A stretch of DNA of 6,365 nt from Candidatus Bathyarchaeota archaeon (GTDB lineage: Archaea; Thermoproteota; Bathyarchaeia; Bathyarchaeales; DTEX01), in the NCBI GenBank assembly GCA_018397055.1, contig JAGTQS010000072.1, positions 1 through 6,365 on the forward strand. Reading direction: 5' to 3'. Under the pieces are notes generated by a model. It did not search any database and was not told the DNA's origin. It saw only the letters and a list, made by a program, of their open reading frames with translations. Below are positions 1-6,353 of this stretch, piece by piece; position 1 is the stretch's first letter, and the number at the start of each line of letters is the position of its first letter. The position numbers were made by a program, and so were the translations under genes.

Positions 1-1165
1 TGCCCATCCTGCCTACGAAGTTTCTGTTAGAAGTGCTTACGCAGACTTCTCCCGGAGCAAGTAACCCCATATGGCCACCAAAACATGCACCGCACGTAGG
101 ATTGCATACAAGGGCTCCGGCTTTGAGGAACACTTCGAACAGACCGCGCTGTAAAGCCTGCATATAAACGTCCTGCGATGCTGGAGAAACAATAAGCCTT
201 ACGTTTTTAGCTATCCTTTTTCCTTTAAGAAATTTCGCTGCTAATTCTAAGTCTTCCAACCGCCCGTTTGTGCAGGAGCCTATGAACGCTTGGTCGATTT
301 GTGTGCCTTCAACATCCTTGACCAACTTCACGTTGTCAACTGAGTGGGGGCAGGCGACCTGTGAACCTAATTTTTCTAGGTTCACCTCAACTTCTCTTTC
401 GTATGATGCATCTTTATCGCTTGTTAGAGTCTTGAACTGTTTATCGGCAACGTCTTTGACGTATTTCAATGTAACGCTGTCTGGATTAATCAAACCTGTT
501 TTTGCTCCCATCTCAACGGTCATGTTGCAAAGGGTCATCCGTCCGCTTATACTGATGCTGCCAATAGACTGACCAGTGAACTCTACAGCCCTATAGTTTG
601 CGCCGTCAGCTCCAACTTTGCCAATCACGTAAAGTATAAGGTCTTTCGGTGTTACGAACTTCTGGAACCTTCCCGTTATGTTAATTTTGATGGTTGATGG
701 AACTTTAAGCCAAATTGTTCCTGTTGCAAAGACGCCAGCCATCTCGGTTGATCCTATACCTGTGGCGAATGCGCCAACTGCGCCGTAGGTGCACGTGTGA
801 GAATCTGCGCCTACCACAAGTTCTCCTGCGCGAACATGCCCTTTTTCAACCATGACTTGATGGCAGACGCCACCGTAGCCTACATCGTAAAAAAACGGAA
901 TCTTCTGCTCCTTGGCAAAGGCTCTCATAATTTTGTGCAGCTCAGCGGATTTCACAGAGTCAGCTGGAACCTGATGGTCCAACACCATAACTATGCGGTT
1001 TCTGTCCCAAACGCTGAGGGTTCCTATTTCTTTAAAGGCTTGTATGGCTAGTGGACCAGTAATTTCGTTAATCATCGCCACGTCGACTTTGGCATCTACG
1101 ATCTCACCTGGCTTAACTTCGTCCCTTCCTGAAGCAAAAGCAAGAATTTTTTCTGCGATGTTCAT
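1..1165 (-). CDS. leuC: 3-isopropylmalate dehydratase large subunit (LeuC), 3' end cut by the window edge
   Basis: This is the large, iron-sulfur subunit of isopropylmalate isomerase, an aconitase-family enzyme. With LeuD it interconverts 2- and 3-isopropylmalate in the cytoplasm; in archaea the same subunit type can also serve the citramalate route. I translated 388 codons from ATG at 1165 (MNIAEKILAF...) to the window edge. Family landmarks are a DHQVP motif at residues 63-67, GADSHTCTYGA at 119-129, and the three predicted 4Fe-4S ligands: Cys298 in GSCTNGR, and Cys358 and Cys361 in CNPTCGAC. Archaeal LeuC is about 420 residues long, so roughly 30-40 C-terminal residues are missing, cut by the window and not by mutation. 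No ATG, GTG or TTG occurs in frame between the ilvC stop and 1165, so the start is secure, although only a weak GGAAAAG-like site precedes it. The gene begins 29 bases after ilvC. Homoaconitase large subunit is the main alternative; the ilv context favours LeuC. Confidence 0.93.
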   Translation of the reverse strand, partial: MNIAEKILAFASGRDEVKPGEIVDAKVDVAMINEITGPLAIQAFKEIGTLSVWDRNRIVMVLDHQVPADSVKSAELHKIMRAFAKEQKIPFFYDVGYGGVCHQVMVEKGHVRAGELVVGADSHTCTYGAVGAFATGIGSTEMAGVFATGTIWLKVPSTIKINITGRFQKFVTPKDLILYVIGKVGADGANYRAVEFTGQSIGSISISGRMTLCNMTVEMGAKTGLINPDSVTLKYVKDVADKQFKTLTSDKDASYEREVEVNLEKLGSQVACPHSVDNVKLVKDVEGTQIDQAFIGSCTNGRLEDLELAAKFLKGKRIAKNVRLIVSPASQDVYMQALQRGLFEVFLKAGALVCNPTCGACFGGHMGLLAPGEVCVSTSNRNFVGRMG

Positions 1166-1194
1166 TGTCTTCGCTTTTCCAGTATGGCTGTTAG

Positions 1195-2184
1195 CTATTT
1201 TTCGATCCCCGAAGTCTTTCTAATGATTTTGCCGACCTGCTCAAGAGGGTGCTCCTCAATTTCTTCCATAAGAGCCTTTAGCATTTTCTCTCCAGATCTG
1301 TGTTCTTCGACCCATTCTTTAGCGAAGCTTCCATTCTGAACGGTTTTCACAGCTTTCTGCATGTTTTCTTTCACGTGCTTGTCAATTACCTTTGGGCCAA
1401 CTGTTAATCCGCCGTACTTGGCTGTGTCAGAAACTGCTCGAAGCATGCCGATGATTCCTTTTTGATAAATAAGGTCCATTATCAACTTTGCCTCGTTGCA
1501 AGCTTCAAAGTAGGCTAACTCAGCGGGGTACCCGTTCTCGACAAGGACCTCGAAGCCGTTCTTAATCAGTTCGATCAGTCCGCCGACCAAAACGGTTTGT
1601 TCACCGATCAGGTCGCTTTCAGTCTCGTCTTTGAAGGTTGTCTCAATAACTCCCGCTCTTGTGCAGCCAAGAGCCTTTGCTACGGCTAAAGCGGTTTCCA
1701 TAGCCTTGCCTGATGGGTTCTGGTAGACAGCAACTAATGCTGGCACTCCGAAGCCAGCTTGATAGGTTTCTCTAAGTCTTATGCCTGGGCTTTTCGGAGC
1801 AACCATGATTACGTCCACGTTTTTGGGAGGAACAATCTGTTTGAAGTGAATGTTGAAACCGTGGGCGAAATCTAAGGTTTTTCCTTCACGTAGGTGTGGG
1901 GCAATGGATTTCGCGTAAATGTCTGGTTGAGCCATGTCAGGCACCAAAACGAAGATTACGTCGGCTTTTTCCGCGGCTTCTGAAATCTCGTAGATTTGAA
2001 ATCCGTCTTTTTGGGCTCTTTTCCACGATTCTCCTCCTTTCCTCAAGCCTACGATGACATTCAAACCTGAGTCTCTCATGTTCTGGGCTTGTGCGTGCCC
2101 TTGGCTACCGTAGCCAATTACAGCGATTGTTTTATTTTTCAGCGGGGTTAAACTTGCATCTTTTTCGAAGTATACTTTAACCAT
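1195..2184 (-). CDS. ilvC: Ketol-acid reductoisomerase, class I (IlvC)
   Basis: IlvC converts 2-acetolactate or 2-aceto-2-hydroxybutyrate to the dihydroxy acid by Mg-dependent alkyl migration and reduction by NAD(P)H. It is the second common step of valine and isoleucine synthesis. At 329 residues it has the usual length of the short class I enzyme. The N-terminal Rossmann domain carries GYGSQG at 24-29. Catalytic residues expected for the family are present: His108 in FAHGF, Lys131, the metal ligands Asp191 and Glu195 in DETESDLIGEQ, Glu227 and Glu231 in YFEACNE, and Ser252. They sit one residue later than in enzymes with a six-residue cofactor loop, because the loop after strand 2 (RKGGESW, 48-54) is one residue longer. 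Glu52 in this loop is unusual and bears on the NADPH/NADH choice. The start ATG has a good Shine-Dalgarno site eight bases upstream. The gene follows ilvN by 19 bases and ends 29 bases before leuC. Confidence 0.97.
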   Translation of the reverse strand: MVKVYFEKDASLTPLKNKTIAVIGYGSQGHAQAQNMRDSGLNVIVGLRKGGESWKRAQKDGFQIYEISEAAEKADVIFVLVPDMAQPDIYAKSIAPHLREGKTLDFAHGFNIHFKQIVPPKNVDVIMVAPKSPGIRLRETYQAGFGVPALVAVYQNPSGKAMETALAVAKALGCTRAGVIETTFKDETESDLIGEQTVLVGGLIELIKNGFEVLVENGYPAELAYFEACNEAKLIMDLIYQKGIIGMLRAVSDTAKYGGLTVGPKVIDKHVKENMQKAVKTVQNGSFAKEWVEEHRSGEKMLKALMEEIEEHPLEQVGKIIRKTSGIEK

Positions 2185-2192
2185 TCTTCATT

Positions 2193-2198
2193 TCACCT
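2193..2198 (-). promoter_or_regulatory. Ribosome binding site of ilvC
   Basis: AGGTGA on the minus strand lies eight bases before the ilvC ATG. It matches the archaeal Shine-Dalgarno core GGTGA. It also excludes the out-of-frame ATG at 2191-2189 as a meaningful start, since that frame stops after four codons. Confidence 0.75.
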
Positions 2199-2203
2199 TT
2201 TTA

Positions 2204-2716
2204 TTATTCCATTCTTGCAGATCTCATTCCTCTTGAAAGAGCCGTTATTCCTGTTCTCGCAACCTCTTTTAAGCCAAACGGTTTCATTAGCTCGATGAAG
2301 GCGTTTATCTTGTCTGAATCACCCGTGATTTCGACAACCAGCGAGTCGTGTGCAACGTCAACTACGTGTCCCTTAAAGATTTCCGTATAATTTATGACGT
2401 CTGACCTGACTTTGGTGTCGAGTGTACTTATTTTTACAAGAGCCAGTTCTCTAGTTACGGTGGATTCAGGGTCAAGTATGCTTACTTTCACGACATCTAT
2501 AAGTTTCTGAAGCTGCTTCACGACTTGCTCAACCATTCTTTCGTCGCCTTTTATAGTCACAGTTAATCTAGCAAGGTCCTTCTGTTCAGACGCTCCAACG
2601 GTGATAGTTTCAATGTTGAAACCTCTTCGCCGGAACATGTTTGAAACACTGTAAAGAACGCCCGGCTTGTGCTCGACAATTGCGGAAACAATATACGTTT
2701 TTCCTTCTCTTGTCAT
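2204..2716 (-). CDS. ilvN: Acetolactate synthase regulatory (small) subunit (IlvN/IlvH)
   Basis: This is the regulatory subunit of acetolactate synthase, which binds the catalytic subunit and typically confers feedback inhibition by valine. From the chosen start it is 170 residues, a normal length. An N-terminal ACT domain (about residues 7-82) begins with YIVSAIVEHKPGVLYSVSNMF and continues with RRRGFNIETITVG, the classical ligand-binding segment of this family. A C-terminal small-subunit domain (about 83-160) contains RELALVKI and ITGDSDKINAFIELMKPFG. The longest frame starts at ATG 2722, directly abutting the ilvB stop. However, the Shine-Dalgarno match GGGTGA spans that stop codon and touches the first ATG, while it sits an ideal six bases before the second ATG at 2716. 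I therefore prefer 2716, which removes two residues (Met-Ala). The adjacency implies translational coupling to ilvB. Confidence 0.96.
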   Translation of the reverse strand: MTREGKTYIVSAIVEHKPGVLYSVSNMFRRRGFNIETITVGASEQKDLARLTVTIKGDERMVEQVVKQLQKLIDVVKVSILDPESTVTRELALVKISTLDTKVRSDVINYTEIFKGHVVDVAHDSLVVEITGDSDKINAFIELMKPFGLKEVARTGITALSRGMRSARME

Positions 2717-2722
2717 CGCCAT

Positions 2723-4399
2723 TCACCCAATCATAATTTTGTCAATCTCAGCTCCCGGAGGCACCATGGGAAACACGTTTTGTTCAGAAGAAATAGGCAC
2801 ATCTATAACTGTTGTGACCTCGCTCTTCATTGCCATCTTAACTGCCTTTACGAATTCTTCTGGAGAGCCAACTCTGATTCCTTGGGCTCCGTAAGCCTCC
2901 GCCAGCTTAACGAAGTCAGGTATCTTTCCCAGATCAATTGCTGAGTATCGTCTGTTGTAAAACATTCTTTGCCACTGCGCAACCATGCCTAGAACCGAGT
3001 TGTTCAACACTATCACGGTGACTGGAATCTTCCATGAAACCGATGTGGCAAGGTCCTGTTCCGTCATGATGAAACTTCCATCTCCAGCAATGTCCAGCAC
3101 TGGAACGTCGGGGCATGCAACCTTAGCTCCTAGAGACGCTGGAAACCCAAAGCCCATTGTTCCAAGACCTCCTGAGCTGATGAATGTTCTTGGCTTGTAG
3201 GTTTTCAAGTATAAAGCTGACCACATCTGGTTCTGCCCAACCTCGGTTGTTATTATTGCGTCTTGTGGAAGTATCTTTCGTAATTCAACAAGCAGATGCG
3301 GCGGAGTCATTCCGTCTTTGTTCTCCATCTCTGCCTGCTGTTTCTTTTGTTCTTGGATTCTTTTCATCCAAAGCGACCTTTCTTTTTTGTTGAAACTTTT
3401 GATCAGCCTGTCATAGATGGCTTTCAATGCAAGTTTCGCGTCTGCAACAATCGGCACGTGAGGTCTGATGTTTTTTCCAACCTCAGCTGCGTCTATGTCG
3501 ATGTGAATTATCTTAGCGTCTCGGCAGAAGGTCTCAACTTTTCCAGTACTTCTATCTGAAAACCGTGTTCCAACTGCAAGTAAGACATCGGCTTCTGGAA
3601 CAATCTTGTTTGCGGTTATGGTTCCATGCATACCTAGCATCCCAAGCGACAACGGATGATTTTCGGGGATGCTTCCTTTTCCCATAAGTGTTGTTGCTAT
3701 GGGCGCAATAAGTAGCTCAGCTAAGGCGAGAAGCTCCTGTGATGCTCTGGACGTAATTACGCCTCCGCCTGCGATGACAACGGGTTTTTCAGCTTGGACT
3801 AAAAGCTTTACAGCTTTATCGATTTGCAGCGGATGAGGCTCGATGTTTGGCTTGTATCCTCTTAGGCTGATTCCGTCGTCGAACTCTATGTCGTCAACTT
3901 CTGTTTGGGTGTCTTTAGGCAAGTCGATAAGCACAGGACCAGGTCTACCTGTTGAGGCAACATAAAAGGCAGTGTTCACTATTTTACTGATTTCTTTTGC
4001 GTTTTTAATCTGAAAGTTGCATTTAGTGATAGGTGTCGTGACGCCTACGATGTCTGTTTCTTGAAAAGCGTCTTTTCCAATAAAGGCCCTTGGAACGTTA
4101 CCAGTTAATGCGACGATCGGTGACGAGTCCATGTATGCGTTGGCTATGCCTGTAACGAGGTTTGTCGCTCCAGGTCCAGATGTTGCCATGCATACTCCGA
4201 CTTTTCCGCTTGCACGTGCGTACCCGTCAGATGCGTGGGCAGCGCATTGCTCATGCCTCATGAGTATATGTTTCATGTCTGAGTCGTAAAGCACGTCGTA
4301 GATCGGTAGCACTGCTCCTCCTGGTATGCCGAAGACGACCTCGACTTTCTGTCTTTTCAGAGACTCTATCAGAGCTTTAGCGCCTGTCATTTTTACCAT
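2723..4399 (-). CDS. ilvB: Acetolactate synthase catalytic (large) subunit (IlvB)
   Basis: IlvB is a thiamine diphosphate enzyme that condenses two pyruvates to acetolactate, or pyruvate and 2-oxobutyrate to acetohydroxybutyrate. It is the first common step of valine, leucine and isoleucine synthesis. From the chosen start it is 558 residues, full length. The N-terminal pyrimidine-binding domain holds the catalytic Glu50 in RHEQCAAHASDGYAR. The middle domain (about 185-320) contains GTRFSDRSTG. The C-terminal domain carries the ThDP/Mg motif from GDGS at 439 to NN at 466-467. Trp476 in AQWQRMFY is the residue typical of true acetohydroxyacid synthases as opposed to catabolic acetolactate synthases, and a partner ilvN follows at once. 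The frame is open from ATG 4423, but a GAGGAAGGT Shine-Dalgarno site precedes ATG 4399 and conserved homology begins at about MTGAKALIESL, so 4399 is preferred; ATG 4390 is also possible. Confidence 0.96.
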   Translation of the reverse strand: MVKMTGAKALIESLKRQKVEVVFGIPGGAVLPIYDVLYDSDMKHILMRHEQCAAHASDGYARASGKVGVCMATSGPGATNLVTGIANAYMDSSPIVALTGNVPRAFIGKDAFQETDIVGVTTPITKCNFQIKNAKEISKIVNTAFYVASTGRPGPVLIDLPKDTQTEVDDIEFDDGISLRGYKPNIEPHPLQIDKAVKLLVQAEKPVVIAGGGVITSRASQELLALAELLIAPIATTLMGKGSIPENHPLSLGMLGMHGTITANKIVPEADVLLAVGTRFSDRSTGKVETFCRDAKIIHIDIDAAEVGKNIRPHVPIVADAKLALKAIYDRLIKSFNKKERSLWMKRIQEQKKQQAEMENKDGMTPPHLLVELRKILPQDAIITTEVGQNQMWSALYLKTYKPRTFISSGGLGTMGFGFPASLGAKVACPDVPVLDIAGDGSFIMTEQDLATSVSWKIPVTVIVLNNSVLGMVAQWQRMFYNRRYSAIDLGKIPDFVKLAEAYGAQGIRVGSPEEFVKAVKMAMKSEVTTVIDVPISSEQNVFPMVPPGAEIDKIMIG

Positions 4400-4404
4400 T
4401 TTTG

Positions 4405-4413
4405 AACCTTCCT
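4405..4413 (-). promoter_or_regulatory. Ribosome binding site deciding the ilvB start
   Basis: GAGGAAGGT lies on the minus strand, its AGGT end separated by about six bases (TCAAAA) from ATG 4399. No Shine-Dalgarno-like sequence precedes the upstream in-frame ATG at 4423, whose upstream flank is AT-rich. This favours 4399 as the true start. Confidence 0.55.
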
Positions 4414-4511
4414 CGTTAACCATTGTTCAGAAAATTTTTCGGTCGGCATCTCCTCGGTTAGGACTGGACTGGTGATGCTGAAAATGTTTGAGAACGTTTT
4501 TAGTTTTTGTT

Positions 4512-4565
4512 CTAGAGATAAAGCTGGGTAACTCGGTTTAGAAATGGAGGAAGCAGTCCCTCCAT
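4512..4565 (-). CDS. Possible 17-codon leucine-rich leader peptide (speculative)
   Basis: A small frame in the ilvB leader reads MEGLLPPFLNRVTQLYL and ends in TAG. Five of its 17 residues are leucine and one is valine; it has no isoleucine. GAGGG lies ten bases upstream of its ATG, a plausible but imperfect ribosome binding site. The ATG is part of a seven-base-pair hairpin arm. Leader peptides rich in the end product control ilv and leu operons in bacteria, but I know of no established case in archaea, and a frame this short can arise by chance. No homology is claimed. Confidence 0.15.
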   Translation of the reverse strand: MEGLLPPFLNRVTQLYL

Positions 4566-4612
4566 ACCCGGATATCCCTCACTTTTCCTGTCCTCCAGAG
4601 GAACGAAACCGA
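4533..4612 (-). promoter_or_regulatory. Potential structured RNA leader upstream of ilvB
   Basis: On the minus strand TCGGTTT (4612-4606) can pair with AAACCGA (4539-4533). This seven-base-pair stem encloses TTCCT/AGGAA (4603-4599 with 4589-4585) and ATGGAGG/CCTCCAT (4565-4559 with 4550-4544). The segment CCTCCA (4550-4545) can alternatively pair with TGGAGG (4597-4592) in the first loop, so two exclusive folds are possible. It matches no riboswitch class that I recognise. One weakness is that the start predicted from the TATA box (about 4606-4612) falls inside the outer 5' arm, so that stem may be incomplete in the short transcript. Confidence 0.3.
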
Positions 4613-4631
4613 CAAAACTATCAACAGGATG

Positions 4632-4645
4632 CTTATAAGCTTTTT
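4632..4645 (-). promoter_or_regulatory. Archaeal promoter of ilvB (BRE and TATA box)
   Basis: The minus strand shows AAAAAG (4645-4640) followed by CTTATAAG (4639-4632), a purine-rich BRE-like element and a TATA box. The box is the core of a ten-base palindrome, GCTTATAAGC. Typical archaeal spacing puts the transcription start near 4606-4612, giving a leader of about 210 bases to ATG 4399. That is long for an archaeal mRNA. The promoter would let ilvBN-ilvC-leuC be expressed apart from leuA/cimA. Confidence 0.5.
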
Positions 4646-4692
4646 GAACTAGCTGCTCTCCGTGTTTGTTCTGAACCTTTTAGCTGGGACTT

Positions 4693-6243
4693 TTAAGTTG
4701 CCGTTGAATTGTTTCCTGTTTTGTTGTGGTTGCTCAACAGGACGTTCATTCCGCCAAGCATAGCTTCAACACTTGCCATGACAATGTCACCGTGGGCTCC
4801 CATCGCCGTCGCTGTCCTGTCGCCTTTCCTAAGTCTGACAATTACCTCCACCAAAGCGTCTGTGCCTCCGGTGATGGCGTTAACGTGGTATTCCTCAAGC
4901 CTAATTGGCTCAACTGCGGAGACGGCTTTCCTTATTGCGTTCATCGCCGCGTCCACTGGCCCTATGCCTGTGGCCGCCTCAGTTAAAAGCTTACCATAAA
5001 GATTTAGCCTAACTGAGGCTGTGGGGGTTACGCGGTCTCCTGTTACAACTGTTAGCTCCTCAAGTTTAATTGCCCTTATGCTTGGTAATTCCATAACGGA
5101 CTCTGCGACTGCTTGGAGGTCGGCGTCGGTGACCCGTTTTCCCTTGTCGCCTAAAGACTTTACGCGCTTAAAAATCTCGTTCAGCTGATCTTCTGAAGGT
5201 GAAAGCCCCATTTCTTTCAAGACCGCCAAGATTCCACGTGAGCCGGCGAGTTTTCCAACCCCCAGTCTTCTTGTTCTTCCTACGATTTCGGGCGGTATCG
5301 GCTCGTATGTTAGGGGTTCAGCGAGCACAGCGTGCGTGTGTATTCCTGCCTCGTGGACGAAGGCGTTTTCGCCTACGATTGCCTTATTCGGTTGAACAGT
5401 GATTCCTGTTAGCCGTGAAGCCAGCAGAGATGTGTCGTACAGCCGTTCGGTTTTGACTCCTGTCTCAACGTTGTAAAGCAGCTTTAATGAAACTACGACC
5501 TCTTCTAAGGCTGCGTTTCCAGCTCTTTCTCCGAGACCGTTGATTGTTACGTGGACCTCTTCTGCTCCAGCTTTCAGTGCTGCTATCGAGTTTGCGACCG
5601 CCATACCGAAGTCGTCGTGGCAATGCACGCCTAGGTGAGCTTCAGGGAAAGCCTTTTTCAGGTCGGCATAAAACTCGGTTGTCTTTTCAGGCGTCAAGAC
5701 GCCTACGGTGTCGCACGGAGTAATCCTGTCTGCGCCTGCTGTTATACCTGCATTTACCATGTCTTTGAGGAAAGTCATTTCCGCTCTTGTGGCGTCTTCA
5801 AGTCCAAGTTCAACAACTAGTCCACGTGACTTCGCGTACCTAACCATGTCTTTTGTTAGCCTCAGCATGTCCTCTCTTGTCTTTTTGAGCTTATGTTGGA
5901 TGTGGATGTCTGAGGCTGGGATAACGAGGAAAACCGAGCTCGCCCCACTTCCCTTGACTGCGTCAATATCTTTTTTGACTCCTCGGGCGAAGCTGCAGAT
6001 TTCAGCCTTAAGCCCTTCTTTTGCTATTAGTCTTATCGCCTCAAGTTCGCCTTCAGATGCAGCTGCAAACCCTGCTTCGATGACGTCTACTCCTAAGCTG
6101 TCAAGCTGCTTAGCTAGCGCTATTTTCTTTTCAGTTGTCAAAGAAGCTCCAGGGGTCTGTTCGCCGTCTCTCAAGGTTGTGTCAAAAATTTGGATTCTAC
6201 GCGGAAAACCGCTGGATAAAGCAATACCCCATTTCAAGTACAC
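4693..6243 (-). CDS. leuA/cimA: 2-isopropylmalate synthase / (R)-citramalate synthase family protein (LeuA/CimA)
   Basis: This acyltransferase condenses acetyl-CoA with a 2-oxo acid: 2-oxoisovalerate for leucine if LeuA, or pyruvate for isoleucine if CimA. A TIM-barrel (about residues 16-275) opens with FDTTLRDGEQTPG, giving catalytic Arg25 and metal ligand Asp26. It continues to HCHDDFG with metal ligands His207 and His209, and to NGLGERAGN ending at Asn243. A linker is followed by the C-terminal LeuA dimerisation/regulatory domain (about 393-503) with TASVRL, GIGPVDAAMNAIRK and GGTDAL, which normally binds the feedback inhibitor. Motifs ICSFAR, EDATR and CDTVGVLTP read more like archaeal CimA than classical LeuA, but the exact substrate is unsettled. 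Homocitrate synthase is less likely given the context. The frame is open from GTG 6261, but the TATA box at 6269-6276 places transcription start near 6247, so I prefer GTG 6243 (516 residues); TTG 6237 is also possible. Confidence 0.9.
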   Translation of the reverse strand: MYLKWGIALSSGFPRRIQIFDTTLRDGEQTPGASLTTEKKIALAKQLDSLGVDVIEAGFAAASEGELEAIRLIAKEGLKAEICSFARGVKKDIDAVKGSGASSVFLVIPASDIHIQHKLKKTREDMLRLTKDMVRYAKSRGLVVELGLEDATRAEMTFLKDMVNAGITAGADRITPCDTVGVLTPEKTTEFYADLKKAFPEAHLGVHCHDDFGMAVANSIAALKAGAEEVHVTINGLGERAGNAALEEVVVSLKLLYNVETGVKTERLYDTSLLASRLTGITVQPNKAIVGENAFVHEAGIHTHAVLAEPLTYEPIPPEIVGRTRRLGVGKLAGSRGILAVLKEMGLSPSEDQLNEIFKRVKSLGDKGKRVTDADLQAVAESVMELPSIRAIKLEELTVVTGDRVTPTASVRLNLYGKLLTEAATGIGPVDAAMNAIRKAVSAVEPIRLEEYHVNAITGGTDALVEVIVRLRKGDRTATAMGAHGDIVMASVEAMLGGMNVLLSNHNKTGNNSTAT

Positions 6244-6268
6244 CAGAACAAAATCCGACACATACCAA

Positions 6269-6284
6269 CTATAAAAGCCTTTCG
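6269..6284 (-). promoter_or_regulatory. Archaeal promoter of leuA/cimA (BRE and TATA box)
   Basis: The minus strand reads CGAAAGG (6284-6278) followed by CTTTTATAG (6277-6269), a purine-rich BRE-like element and a good TATA box. With the usual spacing of about 26 bases, transcription starts near 6243-6249. This makes a leaderless or nearly leaderless message beginning at GTG 6243 likely, and argues against the longer frame from GTG 6261. Confidence 0.55.
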
Positions 6285-6320
6285 ATGCCCAAAACCAGAT
6301 CTATTATCCCAAGACATATG

Positions 6321-6353
6321 GCACACTCTTAAATTTAGAGTGTGAGAGTGTGC
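6321..6353. repeat. Inverted plus tandem repeat of an 8-mer, operator-like
   Basis: The 8-mer AGAGTGTG occurs twice in tandem on the plus strand (6337-6344 and 6345-6352) and once inverted as CACACTCT (6322-6329). The inverted copy is separated from the first direct copy by the AT-rich spacer TAAATTT. With one more base, GCACACTCT (6321-6329) and AGAGTGTGC (6345-6353) form a nine-base inverted pair. Symmetric sites around an AT-rich core, next to one promoter and overlapping another, are typical of a dimeric transcription factor operator. The binding protein is unknown. Confidence 0.5.

Larger units (their letters stand above)
4400..4692 (-). other. Intergenic gap and ilvB leader
   Basis: No conserved gene is visible in this stretch between leuA/cimA and ilvB. 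It contains the ilvB TATA box (4632-4639), a block of mutually complementary segments (4533-4612), a small leucine-rich reading frame (4512-4565), and a short inverted repeat AGAAC/GTTCT near 4492-4513. No convincing oligo-T terminator follows leuA/cimA on the minus strand, so read-through into ilvB is possible. A second, weaker AT-rich box, AAAAATTTTC at 4430-4439, lies just ahead of ATG 4423. It could in principle be a promoter giving a very short leader for the start at 4399. Confidence 0.5.

Noticed and set aside
270..1223. Plus-strand frames of 76-100 codons opposite leuC
   Set aside because: They overlap the conserved leuC frame, including its cysteine ligands, and show no protein family features.
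4433..4612. T-box or other known riboswitch in the ilvB leader
   Set aside because: No T-box consensus is visible and that class is bacterial. The folds seen match no class I can name.
4640..4692. Terminator after leuA/cimA
   Set aside because: The minus strand downstream of the stop has no long T run and no clear hairpin followed by T residues, so termination here cannot be supported.
5708..6274. Plus-strand open frame of 188 codons opposite leuA/cimA
   Set aside because: It is fully antisense to a strongly conserved enzyme gene. Its serine- and leucine-rich translation has no recognisable domain and looks like a codon-bias shadow.
6236..6317. Minus-strand 27-codon frame (ATG 6317 to TGA 6236) as a leader peptide of leuA/cimA
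   Set aside because: It spans the TATA box and predicted transcription start, so it would not be on the transcript. It is not enriched in branched-chain residues.
6321..6353. CRISPR-like or microsatellite repeat
   Set aside because: The unit is only eight bases, in three copies and mixed orientation with no regular spacers. An operator is the simpler reading.
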